Shown here: one piece after another, positions 26,017 to 36,807 of the stretch | How the letters are laid out: each line of letters begins with the position of its first letter | Numbering within the stretch: position 1 is the first letter of the stretch | NCBI RefSeq assembly: GCF_900582195.1 | Contig: NZ_UTHA01000179.1 | Location: 84,640 to 148,639 of the forward strand | DNA: 64,000 nt | Reading direction: 5' to 3' | DNA from: Pseudomonas viridiflava | GTDB lineage: Bacteria; Pseudomonadota; Gammaproteobacteria; Pseudomonadales; Pseudomonadaceae | Notes under the pieces: model-generated | Database searches by the model: none | Seen by the model: only the letters and a program-made list of their open reading frames with translations | What the model was told of the DNA's origin: nothing | Translations under genes and position numbers: made by a program

Positions 26017-27033
26017 TCAGAGCTGCAGGATCAGAGTTTTCAGCGGCGGTTGCTGATCCATGGACGGGAAGTCGGCGCCCGGAGTCATCACGCTCCACTC
26101 GCGTACAGGTCGACCTGCTTTCTCGGCACAGCGCAGCACCTGCTCGCGCCAGTCGTCCATGCTGACTTTCGCCAGGTTGTTGCAGCAAATGAGTATGCCG
26201 TTGTCCGCGGTGGTCAGCAGGGCCGGTTTGAGCAGACTCTGATAGTCGCGCAGCAAATCGACAGTGCCGAATGCGCTCTTGGCCCAGGCGGGCGGGTCGA
26301 GCAGGACCAGGTCGTATTGACGCTGATCGAGGCGCTGGTAGCTCGGCAGTTTCTGCCCGCGACGCTGGCTGATCGGCAGGCCGGCGAGTTGGCGAATGGC
26401 CGGAAAGTAGTCCGACTGGATGAACTGCATCTCCGGCAATTGCGGGTTGAGCAGGCCGTTTTCGCGACCGACCGCCAGATTGCCTTCAGCGAAATCCAGA
26501 TTGCACACTTCGCTGGCGCCACCGGCAGCGGCACTGAGGCCGACGCCGCAGGTGTAGGCGAACAGGTTGAGTACGGATTTGCCTTTGGCGTGATCCTTGA
26601 CCCAGCCGCGAGTGTTGCGCAGGTCGAGGAACAGCAAGGGATCCTGCCCGGCATGGCGGCCGCGCACCCGGTAGTTGAGGCCCCATTCGTGGCCGACCAG
26701 ATCGGCCAGTGCAGCGTCTTCGGCTTTGTAGACACTGTCTTCACGGTCGATTCGCGAGTTGCCTCGAGAGCGGTCGTTGTAGACCAGTAAGGTGTCGAAG
26801 CCCAGCGTCTGATTGACCATGGCGTGCAGTTGCAGCAGGTCGTCACGCTCCAGCGTCTGGTGAAAACTCTGCACCAGCAGTTGCGGGCCGTAGCGGTCGA
26901 TGGTCAAACCGCCGGCACCTTCCTGGCTGCCGTGAAACAGCCGATAGCAATCGGTGCCCTGGCTGTGCAGCTCGGCGAGCAAGTCCTGGCGTTGATCGAG
27001 GGCGGCGCGCAGCGCCTGATTCAAGGAAGACAT
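26017..27033 (-). CDS. Class I SAM-dependent rRNA methyltransferase (RlmI-like)
   Basis: A 338-residue Rossmann-fold methyltransferase. SAM-binding motif I is V-L-N-L-F-A-Y-T-C-G-V-G and the catalytic motif IV is D-L-V-L-L-D-P-P-A-W-A-K-S. This arrangement is typical of RlmI/RlmK-type enzymes that act on C5 of cytosine in 23S rRNA, although the N-terminal PUA domain is short or absent here. Which base it modifies cannot be told from sequence. It stands alone between two REP doublets. Confidence 0.82.
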   Translation of the reverse strand: MSSLNQALRAALDQRQDLLAELHSQGTDCYRLFHGSQEGAGGLTIDRYGPQLLVQSFHQTLERDDLLQLHAMVNQTLGFDTLLVYNDRSRGNSRIDREDSVYKAEDAALADLVGHEWGLNYRVRGRHAGQDPLLFLDLRNTRGWVKDHAKGKSVLNLFAYTCGVGLSAAAGGASEVCNLDFAEGNLAVGRENGLLNPQLPEMQFIQSDYFPAIRQLAGLPISQRRGQKLPSYQRLDQRQYDLVLLDPPAWAKSAFGTVDLLRDYQSLLKPALLTTADNGILICCNNLAKVSMDDWREQVLRCAEKAGRPVREWSVMTPGADFPSMDQQPPLKTLILQL

Positions 27034-27099
27034 GCGGGCGCCTTGCTGGAGAGAATTGGGGCGCGGGAGTTTAGCAGCTTGGCGGGCAATCGAGTTGCG

Positions 27100-27179
27100 C
27101 CCTTCGCGAGCAGGCTCGCTCCCACATAGGATCTATGCTGCAAATCAAATCTCCTGTGGGAGCGAGCCTGCTCGCGAAG
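27100..27179. repeat. REP doublet, CT-type arms, head-in orientation
   Basis: Two inverted REP copies of the CT type with the order of arms opposite to most other doublets in the window (TTCGCGAGC first, GGGAGCGAGC second), the same order as the doublet at 325-404. The spacer lacks TCAGTCA. Confidence 0.88.
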
Positions 27180-27182
27180 CTT

Positions 27183-28055
27183 TTAGGTCAGCAAACCCAT
27201 CCGGCGTTTGGCGCGTTGCACCGAACCATTGCGCATCGCCCAGCGCAGCATCGGTGCGCTGCGCCTGACGCTGGCGCGGATCAATTGCCGTTGCAGCGAA
27301 CTCTGCCGGACATTGAGCATGTCGCTGGCCCAGTCCGGCAGCAGGTCGATGCCCGCCTTCATCATCAAATCACCAAAGGGTCGCGCTAGAACACTGGGCG
27401 CCGGTGCGTCGAGCAGCAAGCGCAAAACCTCACGACTGCGTTCATCGCACAGCAACTGCGGGCGCATGCGTTGCAGATAGTCGGCCACGGCTTGCCGTGA
27501 TTTCGGCACATCCCGCGCGCCCAGGCGTTCGGCAATCACGGCAATCTCTGCGTAATACCGATCCTGATCTGCCCCTGACAACCGTGGATTGCGATAGCGC
27601 AAATGCGCGGCGAGAAAGTTACTCACTTCCGCCACATGCACCCACGTCAGCAAATCCGCATCGCTGGCCGCGTATGGGCGGCCATCCGGCGCGGTGCCAA
27701 CCACTTGCAGGTGAATGGTACGCACCTTTTCGATCAGCCAATCGGCGTCCCGGCGCGAGCCAAACGTGGTGCCGGACACAAACTGGCTGGTACGCCGCAA
27801 GCGCCCGAGCATGTCCTGACGAAAGTTCGAATGATCCCACACCCCGGCCAGCGCCAGCGGATGCAAGGCTTGCAGCAATAGTGCGCTGATGCCGCCGATC
27901 AACATGCTGCTGAAGTCACCGTGCACCTGCCAACTGATCGAGTCGGGGCCGAACAGGCCGGGATCGCCCTTGGGGTTTTCCAGATCGAGCTGACCCAAGG
28001 ACAGGCCGGTCAGGCTCATGAGTTGCTGTTCGATACGACTGCGGATGAATTCCAT
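27183..28055 (-). CDS. MpaB-like oxygenase (DUF2236)
   Basis: A 290-residue protein of the DUF2236/MpaB group, which includes heme-dependent oxygenases such as latex-clearing protein relatives. Visible family marks are G-G-I-S-A-L-L-L-Q-A-L-H-P, R-T-I-H, and D-L-L-T-W-V-H-V-A-E with conserved His residues. It is not exported. The ATG at 28055 (M-E-F-I-R) is preferred to the GTG at 28061. Substrate unknown. It is followed on the same strand by a REP pair; acs lies upstream. Confidence 0.78.
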   Translation of the reverse strand: MEFIRSRIEQQLMSLTGLSLGQLDLENPKGDPGLFGPDSISWQVHGDFSSMLIGGISALLLQALHPLALAGVWDHSNFRQDMLGRLRRTSQFVSGTTFGSRRDADWLIEKVRTIHLQVVGTAPDGRPYAASDADLLTWVHVAEVSNFLAAHLRYRNPRLSGADQDRYYAEIAVIAERLGARDVPKSRQAVADYLQRMRPQLLCDERSREVLRLLLDAPAPSVLARPFGDLMMKAGIDLLPDWASDMLNVRQSSLQRQLIRASVRRSAPMLRWAMRNGSVQRAKRRMGLLT

Positions 28056-28105
28056 GACCACTCAGTGATGAAGGCGGGCGCGGCCGGTTGACCGCGCCCG
28101 GAGTG

Positions 28106-30043
<1,938 letters not shown>

Positions 30044-30052
30044 GACGGTTCC

Positions 30053-30063
30053 TTATTCTTGTT
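30053..30063 (-). promoter_or_regulatory. Hfq/Crc CA motif at the acs ribosome site
   Basis: On the minus strand the region reads AACAAGAATAAGGA directly before the ATG, a match to the A-A-N-A-A-N-A-A pattern bound by Hfq with Crc. It overlaps or adjoins the ribosome site (AAGGA). Confidence 0.6.
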
Positions 30064-30121
30064 GTGCGAAGAATAAAGATGCGCCGAGCGATGCCGAGGT
30101 TCAAGTCATGTGTAAAACAAC

Positions 30122-30212
30122 TGTGGGAGCGAGCTTGCTCGCGAATGCAGTGTGTCAGTCAACAGAGATGCTGAATGACACTGCGCATTCGCGAGCAAGC
30201 TCGCTCCCACAG
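30122..30212. repeat. REP doublet, TT-type arms
   Basis: Two inverted REP copies in the gap between pgi and acs. Spacer carries TCAGTCA on the left and TGACACTG on the right. Confidence 0.9.
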
Positions 30213-30240
30213 GGGAACAGCGTTGGCCCGAAGGCCGTTA

Positions 30241-31905
30241 TCACCCGCGGTGACGACCGCGGAAGTAGTTGATCAGGCCCTGAGTGGACGGATCATCAGC
30301 AGTGGTTTCATCGCTGCCGACCAGACGGTTGTAAACGCCTTTGCCCAGTTCCTTGCCCAGCTCCACGCCCCACTGGTCAAAGGCGTTGATGCCCCAGACC
30401 ACGCTTTGTACGAACACTTTGTGCTCATACATCGCCACCAGTGCGCCAAGGCGACGCGGGCTGATGCGTTCGACCACGATGGTGTTGCTCGGACGGTTGC
30501 CCGGGATCACCTTGTGCGGTGCGAGTTTGTGCACTTCTTCTTCGCTCATGCCCTTGTCGCGCAGTTCCTGCTCGGCTTCCGCCAGGGTCTTGCCGAGCAT
30601 CAGCGCCTGGCTCTGCGACAGGCAGTTGGCGTACAGCCACTGATGGTGGTCGGAGACCGGGTTGAAGCTGACGATCGGCACGATGAAGTCGGCAGGGATC
30701 AGCTGCGAACCTTGATGCAGCAACTGGTGGTAAGCGTGCTGGCCGTTGCAGCCGACGCCGCCCCAGATCACTGGACCGGTATCGGTCGACACCGGCGTGC
30801 CGTCCTGGCGCACGCTCTTGCCGTTGGATTCCATGTCCAGCTGTTGCAAGTGCTTGGTGATGTTGCGCAGGTAATGGTCGTACGGCAGGATCGCGTGACT
30901 TTGCGCGCCCCAGAAGTTGCCGTACCACACGCCGAGCAGAGCCAGCAGCACCGGCATGTTCTGTTCGAACGGCGCGGTCTGGAAATGCTGGTCCATGGTG
31001 TAAGCCCCGGACAGCAGTTCCTTGAAGTTGGACATGCCGATGGCCAGGGCGATCGGCAAACCGATGGCCGACCACAGCGAATAACGACCACCGACCCAGT
31101 CCCACATCGGGAAGATGTTTTCTTCGCGGATACCGAACGCTACGGCAGCAGCGTTGTTGCTCGATACGGCGATGAAGTGACGATACAGCTCGGCTTCCGA
31201 ACCGCCCTGCGCCAGGTACCAGGCGCGAGCAGCCTGAGCGTTCTTCAGGGTTTCGAGGGTATTGAAGGATTTCGACGAAACGATGAACAGCGTGGTCTCG
31301 GCGCGCAGTTTCTGCGTCAGCTCGTGAAACTCGCTGCCATCGATGTTCGCCAGATAGTGGCAACGCACGCCTTTCTGCGCGTACGACAGGAGCGCTTCGG
31401 ACACCAGCTCAGGGCCGAGGAACGAGCCGCCGATGCCGATGTTCACCACATCAGTGATCGGCTTTTCGGTGTAGCCACGCCACAGACCGTCGTGAATGCG
31501 GCCAACCAGATCGGTGATCTGGTTCAAGACCTTGTGGACTTCCGGCATCACGTTGACGCCATTGACCGACAGCTTGTCGCCCACCGGGCGACGCAACGCG
31601 GTATGCAGCGCCGGGCGGCCTTCGGAGGTGTTGACGATTTCGCCTTCGAACAGCGCTTTGATCGCGCCCTTCAGATCGACTTCATTGGCCAGACCGACCA
31701 GCAGGTTGCGGGTCTGGGCGTTGATCAAATTCTTCGAATAATCGAGAAACAGTCCGCAGCTGCTGAGGGTGAACTGGTTGAAGCGCTGCGGATCGGCGTT
31801 GAAGGCTTCGCGCATGCTGAAATCCTGCATGGCTTGGCGGTGTTCTTTCAACGCTTGCCAGGCGGGCAGAGCGGTAACGTCTTGAGGGGTGAGGTAATAC
31901 GCCAT
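30241..31905 (-). CDS. pgi: Glucose-6-phosphate isomerase
   Basis: Interconverts glucose-6-P and fructose-6-P. 554 residues, the same length as in P. aeruginosa. Family signatures D-W-V-G-G-R-Y-S-L-W-S and G-I-G-G-S-F-L-G-P are present, with the catalytic Glu and His regions intact. The ATG at 31905 (M-A-Y-Y-L) is preferred; the ORF extends 60 residues further without family similarity. Pseudomonads use it mainly in gluconeogenesis and the cyclic Entner-Doudoroff route. Confidence 0.97.
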   Translation of the reverse strand: MAYYLTPQDVTALPAWQALKEHRQAMQDFSMREAFNADPQRFNQFTLSSCGLFLDYSKNLINAQTRNLLVGLANEVDLKGAIKALFEGEIVNTSEGRPALHTALRRPVGDKLSVNGVNVMPEVHKVLNQITDLVGRIHDGLWRGYTEKPITDVVNIGIGGSFLGPELVSEALLSYAQKGVRCHYLANIDGSEFHELTQKLRAETTLFIVSSKSFNTLETLKNAQAARAWYLAQGGSEAELYRHFIAVSSNNAAAVAFGIREENIFPMWDWVGGRYSLWSAIGLPIALAIGMSNFKELLSGAYTMDQHFQTAPFEQNMPVLLALLGVWYGNFWGAQSHAILPYDHYLRNITKHLQQLDMESNGKSVRQDGTPVSTDTGPVIWGGVGCNGQHAYHQLLHQGSQLIPADFIVPIVSFNPVSDHHQWLYANCLSQSQALMLGKTLAEAEQELRDKGMSEEEVHKLAPHKVIPGNRPSNTIVVERISPRRLGALVAMYEHKVFVQSVVWGINAFDQWGVELGKELGKGVYNRLVGSDETTADDPSTQGLINYFRGRHRG

Positions 31906-32136
31906 CGCTGCGGTTTTCCTTTTTACTTGAACGGCCTTTTGAACACTGAACAGACCCGGCACGCCATGTTTGGGCATGGGATCAACTGCGTCGACACGAT
32001 TTCTGGACACAGGGCGAATACAGTAAACCTCGCGCTGCGTTCTGTCTTGACTTTGTCTGACCAGATCCCTGTACTTTTTTAACATCGAGACCGGGAACTG
32101 GCCGACAAACGGAGGGGGAGCGGGGCGATTCAGAAC

Positions 32137-32517
32137 TCAGGCGAGCTGGACCGGGATGGCGTTGCTGGTGTGGCTCAGCTCGTTGCCCGGTGCCATGTAG
32201 AGCATGCGCGGCTTGAAGTTGACCAGATCCGCTTCGCTGTAATGGGCATAGGCACAAATGATGACGCGGTCGCCGACCTTGGCCTTGTGCGCAGCGGCAC
32301 CGTTGACCGAGATCATCCGCGAGCCTTCTTCGCCACGAATCGCGTAGGTGGTGAACCGCTCGCCATTGTCGACGTTATAAATCTGGATCTGCTCGTATTC
32401 ACGGATGCCGGACAAGTCCAGCCACTCGCCATCGATGGCGCACGAACCTTCGTAATCGAGCACCGCATGGGTGACTTCGGCGCGGTGCAGTTTGGCCTTG
32501 AGCATGATCGCGTGCAT
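32137..32517 (-). CDS. panD: Aspartate 1-decarboxylase PanD
   Basis: Makes beta-alanine for pantothenate. 126 residues, a pyruvoyl enzyme: self-cleavage occurs at Gly24-Ser25 in D-Y-E-G-S-C-A-I-D, Ser25 becoming the pyruvoyl group. The Y-x-H-x-E region and N-G-A-A-A-H motif are also conserved. It is separated from panC by a 200-base gap containing a REP pair, so panD may be transcribed apart from panBC. Confidence 0.96.
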   Translation of the reverse strand: MHAIMLKAKLHRAEVTHAVLDYEGSCAIDGEWLDLSGIREYEQIQIYNVDNGERFTTYAIRGEEGSRMISVNGAAAHKAKVGDRVIICAYAHYSEADLVNFKPRMLYMAPGNELSHTSNAIPVQLA

Positions 32518-32616
32518 GAGGGGTTTCCCGGGTTGGAATCGAACGGCGGGCAGTGTGCCCGAAGGCTTTTAAGGCGGCAATACAGCTGGAATGCATTCGT
32601 TGAAGACACAAAAAAC

Positions 32617-32709
32617 CTGTGGGAGCGAGCTTGCTCGCGAAGGCGTCATGTCAGTCGATATTTACGTCAGCTGACAGATTGCATTCGTGAGCAAGCTCAC
32701 TCCCACAGG
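32617..32709. repeat. REP doublet with a compensated right arm
   Basis: Left arm is a normal TT-type REP. In the right arm the usual GCGAGCAAGCTCGC reads GTGAGCAAGCTCAC: both partners of one base pair have changed (G-C to A-T), so the hairpin is kept. Spacer carries TCAGTC. Confidence 0.88.
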
Positions 32710-32722
32710 TTATCGGTGAGGC

Positions 32723-33583
32723 TTAAACCGGCGTATCGAGATTCAGGTGCAGGTTATCGATCAACCGCGTAGTGCCAAGGAACGCGGCGACCAGAATCAC
32801 CAGGTCACGATCTTCCGCCGTTGCCGGACGCAACGTCAGCGCATGGCGGATTTCCAGGTAATCCGGACGCAGGCCCGCCGCTTCCAGCTGCTGCAATTGG
32901 GCACTGATCAGCGCCGGGAAGTCGCGTTCACCCTGCTTGATCGATTCGGCAATGTTGCTCAGCGAGCGATAGACCACCGGCGCCACCGCACGTTGTTCTT
33001 CGCTGAGGAAGCCATTGCGCGACGACAGTGCCAGGCCATCGGCGGCGCGCACGGTCGGCTCGCCAATGATCTGGATCGGCATGTTCAGGTCATGCACCAG
33101 CGCGCGGATCACCGCCAGTTGCTGGTAATCCTTCTGGCCGAAAATCGCCAGATCCGGCTGGACCATGTTGAACAGTTTGCTGACTACGGTCGCCACGCCT
33201 TCGAAATGCCCCGGGCGGCTCGCGCCGCACAGACCTTCGGACAACTGCGGCACGCTGACCCGGGTCTGCCCGGCCATGCCGTCGGGGTACATTTCCTCGA
33301 CAGTCGGCGCAAAGAGCAGAGAGCAACCGGCTTCGAGCAGTTTTTCCTGATCCGCCGCCAAGGTGCGCGGGTATTTGTCGAGGTCTTCGCCGGCGCCGAA
33401 TTGCAGCGGGTTGACGAAAATGCTCGCGACCACGAAATCCACCCGTTGGGTGGCTTTGGTGACTAGCGCGACGTGGCCGCTGTGCAGGTTGCCCATGGTC
33501 GGCACGAAGCCGATGCGCTTGCCTTCGCTGCGGGCACGGGCTACAGCGGCGCGCAGTTCGCGTACGGTTTTAACGGTGTTCAT
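32723..33583 (-). CDS. panC: Pantothenate synthetase PanC
   Basis: Joins pantoate and beta-alanine with ATP. 286 residues; the nucleotide-binding P-T-M-G-N-L-H-S-G-H box (HxGH type) and the later K-D-Y-Q-Q and S-S-R-N motifs are intact. The ATG overlaps the panB stop (ATGA), so the two are coupled. Confidence 0.97.
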   Translation of the reverse strand: MNTVKTVRELRAAVARARSEGKRIGFVPTMGNLHSGHVALVTKATQRVDFVVASIFVNPLQFGAGEDLDKYPRTLAADQEKLLEAGCSLLFAPTVEEMYPDGMAGQTRVSVPQLSEGLCGASRPGHFEGVATVVSKLFNMVQPDLAIFGQKDYQQLAVIRALVHDLNMPIQIIGEPTVRAADGLALSSRNGFLSEEQRAVAPVVYRSLSNIAESIKQGERDFPALISAQLQQLEAAGLRPDYLEIRHALTLRPATAEDRDLVILVAAFLGTTRLIDNLHLNLDTPV

Positions 33584-34380
33584 GCAGAGAATCCGTGTTC
33601 GATGCCAGGGAACGTGGTGGCTTTGACTTCGCTGACGTAAGCCTTCAGTGCGGACTGGATGCTGTCCTGACCGTGCATGAAGTTCTTCACGAACTTCGGC
33701 ACGCGGCCAGTGATCGACAGGCCGAGCATGTCGTGCAGCACCAACACCTGACCGTCGGTGGCGTTACCGGCGCCGATGCCGATGACCGGGATCTTCACGG
33801 CCTGGCTGATCTCGGCAGCCAGTTCGCTCGGTACGCATTCCAGTAGCAGCATGGCCGCGCCGGCCTGTTCCAGCGAAATCGCATCAGCACGCATCTGCCG
33901 TGCCTGGTTCTCGTTGCGGCCCTGCACTTTATAGCCGCCGAGAATGTTCACCGCTTGCGGGGTCAGGCCCATGTGCGCGCACACCGGTACACCGCGTTCG
34001 GCGAGCAGACGGATCGACTCGGCGAGCCACAGCTGACCTTCGACCTTGACCATGTGCGCACCGGCCTGCATCAGCATGGCGCTGTTGGTCATGGTTTGTT
34101 CAAGGGTGGCGTTGGCCATGAACGGCAGGTCGGCGAGGATCAGGGCATCGCTGTTGCCGCGTTTGACGCAAGCGGTGTGGTAGGCCATTTCTGCGGTGGT
34201 CACCGGCAGGGTGCTGTCGTGACCTTGCAGGACCATGCCGAGGGAGTCGCCCACCAGCAGCACTTCGACACCGGCCTCGTTGCAGGCGTGGGCGAAGGTC
34301 GCGTCATAGCAGGTCAGCATGGTGATCTTTTCACCTTTCTGCTTGAGGCTCTGGAGCGTGGTCAGGGTAATGGCTGGCAT
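33580..34380 (-). CDS. panB: 3-methyl-2-oxobutanoate hydroxymethyltransferase PanB
   Basis: First committed step of pantothenate synthesis, adding a hydroxymethyl group from methylene-tetrahydrofolate to ketoisovalerate. 266 residues; metal-binding D-S-L-G-M-V and catalytic Glu region (L-L-E-C-V-P) are present. The gap upstream to folK (337 bases) is long for this locus and contains the TGTTAC repeats at 34561. Confidence 0.97.
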   Translation of the reverse strand: MPAITLTTLQSLKQKGEKITMLTCYDATFAHACNEAGVEVLLVGDSLGMVLQGHDSTLPVTTAEMAYHTACVKRGNSDALILADLPFMANATLEQTMTNSAMLMQAGAHMVKVEGQLWLAESIRLLAERGVPVCAHMGLTPQAVNILGGYKVQGRNENQARQMRADAISLEQAGAAMLLLECVPSELAAEISQAVKIPVIGIGAGNATDGQVLVLHDMLGLSITGRVPKFVKNFMHGQDSIQSALKAYVSEVKATTFPGIEHGFSA

Positions 34381-34560
34381 GTAAAAAATCCTCGTTCAGG
34401 CGCTCTGGAAACTACTGCGAGTAACGCGCGTGATTCTTCATCTACTCAGGCGCACGCTCTTTTGTCGTGCTTATAAGGCCTGGATTGCGCCCGTGTGTGC
34501 CGGGTTGGCGGCAGCGGGACGCCTATAGTCGTGATGAGCCAACAGGAAGTCAATTGCGTG

Positions 34561-34600
34561 TGTTACCGCATTGTTACGAGGGGAGTGTTACCGGCGTTAC
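34561..34600. repeat. Four direct repeats of (T/C)GTTAC
   Basis: TGTTAC at 34561, 34572 and 34586 and CGTTAC at 34595, all on the plus strand. The hexamer equals the half site of the CbrB palindrome at 37271, but here the copies are direct rather than inverted. Steps are 11, 14 and 9 bases. The cluster lies 180-220 bases before panB. Confidence 0.6.
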
Positions 34601-34677
34601 TGATGCGATTCAGCGGCGCGGCGGGGCTGATTCGACGAGTTTTTGTCCGACAAAATCCAGCGTATGCAATAAACCAA

Positions 34678-34705
34678 TGCGGGAGCGGGCAGGCTCGCTC
34701 CCGCA
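34678..34705. repeat. Single REP-like hairpin
   Basis: A diverged single copy: GCGGGAGCG and CGCTCCCGC form a perfect 9-bp stem around GGCAGGCT. It lies just after the folK stop and might serve as a transcript end signal. Confidence 0.65.
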
Positions 34706-34717
34706 GGGGAAATGCAA

Positions 34718-35203
34718 TCAATCTCTCGGGAGGCGTTCCAGGCCGACGAACGGGCAGGCGGCGAGCAGATCGGACAGGCTGCGGCCATCGGCCAGGCGTA
34801 GGTCTTGCGGAGCCAGTTCGGCGAGGGGATACAGCACGAATGCGCGTTCCTGAATCTGGTAATGCGGGACTTTCAGGCGCGGTTCGTCGATCAGTCGATC
34901 ACCGAACAGCAGAATGTCCAGATCCAGCGTGCGCGGGCCCCAGCGTTCGAGGCGTTCACGGCCTTGATCGTTTTCGATCGCTTGCAAGGCATCGAGCAGT
35001 TCGAGCGGTGCGAGTGAGCTGTCGAGCGCCGCGACCGCGTTGGTGTAACGCGGTTGGCCTGGCAGCAAGGAATCGCTTTGATAGAACGCCGAAACGCCGA
35101 CGAGTGTGGTCTGCGGCAATTGCCCCAGTGCCTCGACGGCGCTGCGCAACTGCTCGGCCGGGTCAGCGAGGTTGCTGCCCATGCCGATGTAGATGCGTTC
35201 CAT
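34718..35203 (-). CDS. folK: Dihydropterin pyrophosphokinase FolK
   Basis: Transfers pyrophosphate from ATP to hydroxymethyl-dihydropterin in folate synthesis. 161 residues; the family signature R-W-G-P-R-T-L-D-L-D-I-L-L-F-G is intact. The ATG at 35203 (M-E-R-I-Y-I-G-M-G-S-N) puts the G-S-N motif at the usual place. Four bases separate it from pcnB. Confidence 0.96.
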   Translation of the reverse strand: MERIYIGMGSNLADPAEQLRSAVEALGQLPQTTLVGVSAFYQSDSLLPGQPRYTNAVAALDSSLAPLELLDALQAIENDQGRERLERWGPRTLDLDILLFGDRLIDEPRLKVPHYQIQERAFVLYPLAELAPQDLRLADGRSLSDLLAACPFVGLERLPRD

Positions 35204-35207
35204 GCCT

Positions 35208-36611
35208 TTACTCGCCTGTCGAAGCGCTCGGGGCGCCGGCGCGTTTGCGCTTGGAACCGCTGCTGCGGCGACGTTTGCGTGGAGCGCCACTGGCGTCATC
35301 GCCCTTGCCGCTGAGGTCGCGGATCATGTCACGGCGTTCGCTGTCGTTGGCGTCCTGATAATCCGTCCACCATTCGCCCAGACCGTCCGTTTCCTCGCCA
35401 GCGCTTTCACGCAGCAGCAGGAAGTCATATCCAGCACGGAAACGCGGGTTGTCCAGCAACAGGTCGGCACGTTTGCCGCTGCGCCGTGGCAGGCGCTCCT
35501 GCATGTCCCAGATCTCGCGGATCGGCATGGTGAAGCGTTTCGGAATCGCAATGCGCTGGCACTGCTCGGCGATCAACTCGTGAGCGGCTTCCTGCATCGC
35601 CGGAATCGGCGGCATGCCTCGCTCTTGCAGACGCAGCACGCGGGCGGGCAGTGCCGGCCACAACAGCGCGGCAAACAGGAAAGCCGGGGTCACCGGTTTG
35701 TTCTGCTTGATGCGCAAATCGGTGTTGGTCAGTGCTTCGCTGATCAGCGTGTGGGTGTATTCCGGGTTGTATTCCAGCGCCTCGGCACTGGCCGGGAACA
35801 GCGGGGCGAACAGTTGCAGATCGACCAGCATTTCGAAGGTGATCGCACCGTGGCCAGAGAGGAACAACTTGAGCACTTCTTCAAACAGACGCGCCGACGG
35901 GATCTCGCGCAGCATCGGCGCCAGTTCGCGGATCGGTTGCACGGTGTGCTTTTCGATGCCGAAGTTGAGCTTGGCGGCAAAACGCACCGCGCGCAGCATG
36001 CGCACCGGGTCTTCCTGATAGCGCTGCTTCGGATCGCCGATCAGGCGGATCAGGTGATTGCGGATGTCGTGTACGCCGTTGGCGTAGTCGAGGATGCGCT
36101 CGCTGACCGGATCGTAATACAGGGCGTTGATGGTGAAGTCGCGGCGTTGCGCGTCTTCTTCCAGGGTGCCGTAGACGTTGTCGCGCAGAATCCGCCCGCT
36201 CTCGTTACGCGAAGACTGGTTGCTGTCTTCGTCGTCTTCGTTGACCGGATGATTGGCGCGGAAGGTCGCGACTTCAATGATTTCGCGACCGAAATGGATG
36301 TGCACCAGCTTGAAGCGACGGCCGATGATCCGCGCATTGCGGAATTCGGCACGGACTTGCTCAGGCGTGGCGCTGGTGGCGACGTCGAAATCCTTGGGCG
36401 TGATGCCCAGCAGCATGTCACGCACGCAACCGCCGACCAGATAAGCCTGGTAACCGGCACCTTGCAGGCGTTCGACGATATTCACCGCATAGCGGCTGAA
36501 CTGCGTTTTCTGCAGCGAATGTTGGCCGCTGTTGAGCACTTCAGGGGTGCTGCGGATGTGTTGCGTACGACGCACGGGAGTTCGGAATGACTGGAACAGC
36601 TTCTTCAGCAT
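35208..36611 (-). CDS. pcnB: Poly(A) polymerase PcnB
   Basis: Adds short poly(A) tails that promote RNA decay. 467 residues; nucleotidyltransferase motif Y-L-V-G-G-C-V-R-D and metal-binding D-F-D-V-A-T are present, followed by the RNA-binding domain (D-P-V-R-M-L-R-A-V-R-F-A-A-K-L). The C-terminal 25 residues are very rich in Arg, Lys and Ser. The ATG at 36611 is favoured; further upstream codons have no family likeness. Confidence 0.95.
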   Translation of the reverse strand: MLKKLFQSFRTPVRRTQHIRSTPEVLNSGQHSLQKTQFSRYAVNIVERLQGAGYQAYLVGGCVRDMLLGITPKDFDVATSATPEQVRAEFRNARIIGRRFKLVHIHFGREIIEVATFRANHPVNEDDEDSNQSSRNESGRILRDNVYGTLEEDAQRRDFTINALYYDPVSERILDYANGVHDIRNHLIRLIGDPKQRYQEDPVRMLRAVRFAAKLNFGIEKHTVQPIRELAPMLREIPSARLFEEVLKLFLSGHGAITFEMLVDLQLFAPLFPASAEALEYNPEYTHTLISEALTNTDLRIKQNKPVTPAFLFAALLWPALPARVLRLQERGMPPIPAMQEAAHELIAEQCQRIAIPKRFTMPIREIWDMQERLPRRSGKRADLLLDNPRFRAGYDFLLLRESAGEETDGLGEWWTDYQDANDSERRDMIRDLSGKGDDASGAPRKRRRSSGSKRKRAGAPSASTGE

Positions 36612-36714
36612 GGGATGCACTGTTTGAAGGAATGTTCGGCCATACCAAAGAATGACCGCATGATGGGCGCAGATTCTAGCATTTAGTCGGGGGATGGTGT
36701 AGGACGCAGCAGAT

Positions 36715-36741
36715 ATGAGCTGCAAGCCGCAAGCTGCAAGG
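36715..36741. repeat. GCTGCAAG short repeat
   Basis: Iterated AGCTGCAAGC-type units between pcnB and crcZ, a common intergenic repeat type in pseudomonads. Confidence 0.5.
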
Positions 36742-36780
36742 GTCGAACGCGGGAAAGCAGAGGGATTTCACGGAGGGGAG

Positions 36781-36807
36781 AAACTACAAGGGGAGCCGAA
36801 GCTCCCC
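36781..36807 (-). terminator. Terminator of crcZ
   Basis: Perfect 7-bp GC-rich stem GGGGAGC / GCTCCCC with a TTCG tetraloop (minus strand), followed by TTGTAGTTT. Confidence 0.8.

Larger units (their letters stand above)
34381..34717. other. Intergenic region between folK and panB
   Basis: No gene is visible. It holds four TGTTAC/CGTTAC direct repeats (34561-34600) and one REP-like hairpin (34678-34705). I could not place a clear sigma-70 or sigma-54 promoter for panB here. Confidence 0.6.

Noticed and set aside
34486..34510. Sigma-54-like sequence on minus before panB
   Set aside because: GG and GC are 11 bases apart instead of 10, so the site would not work.
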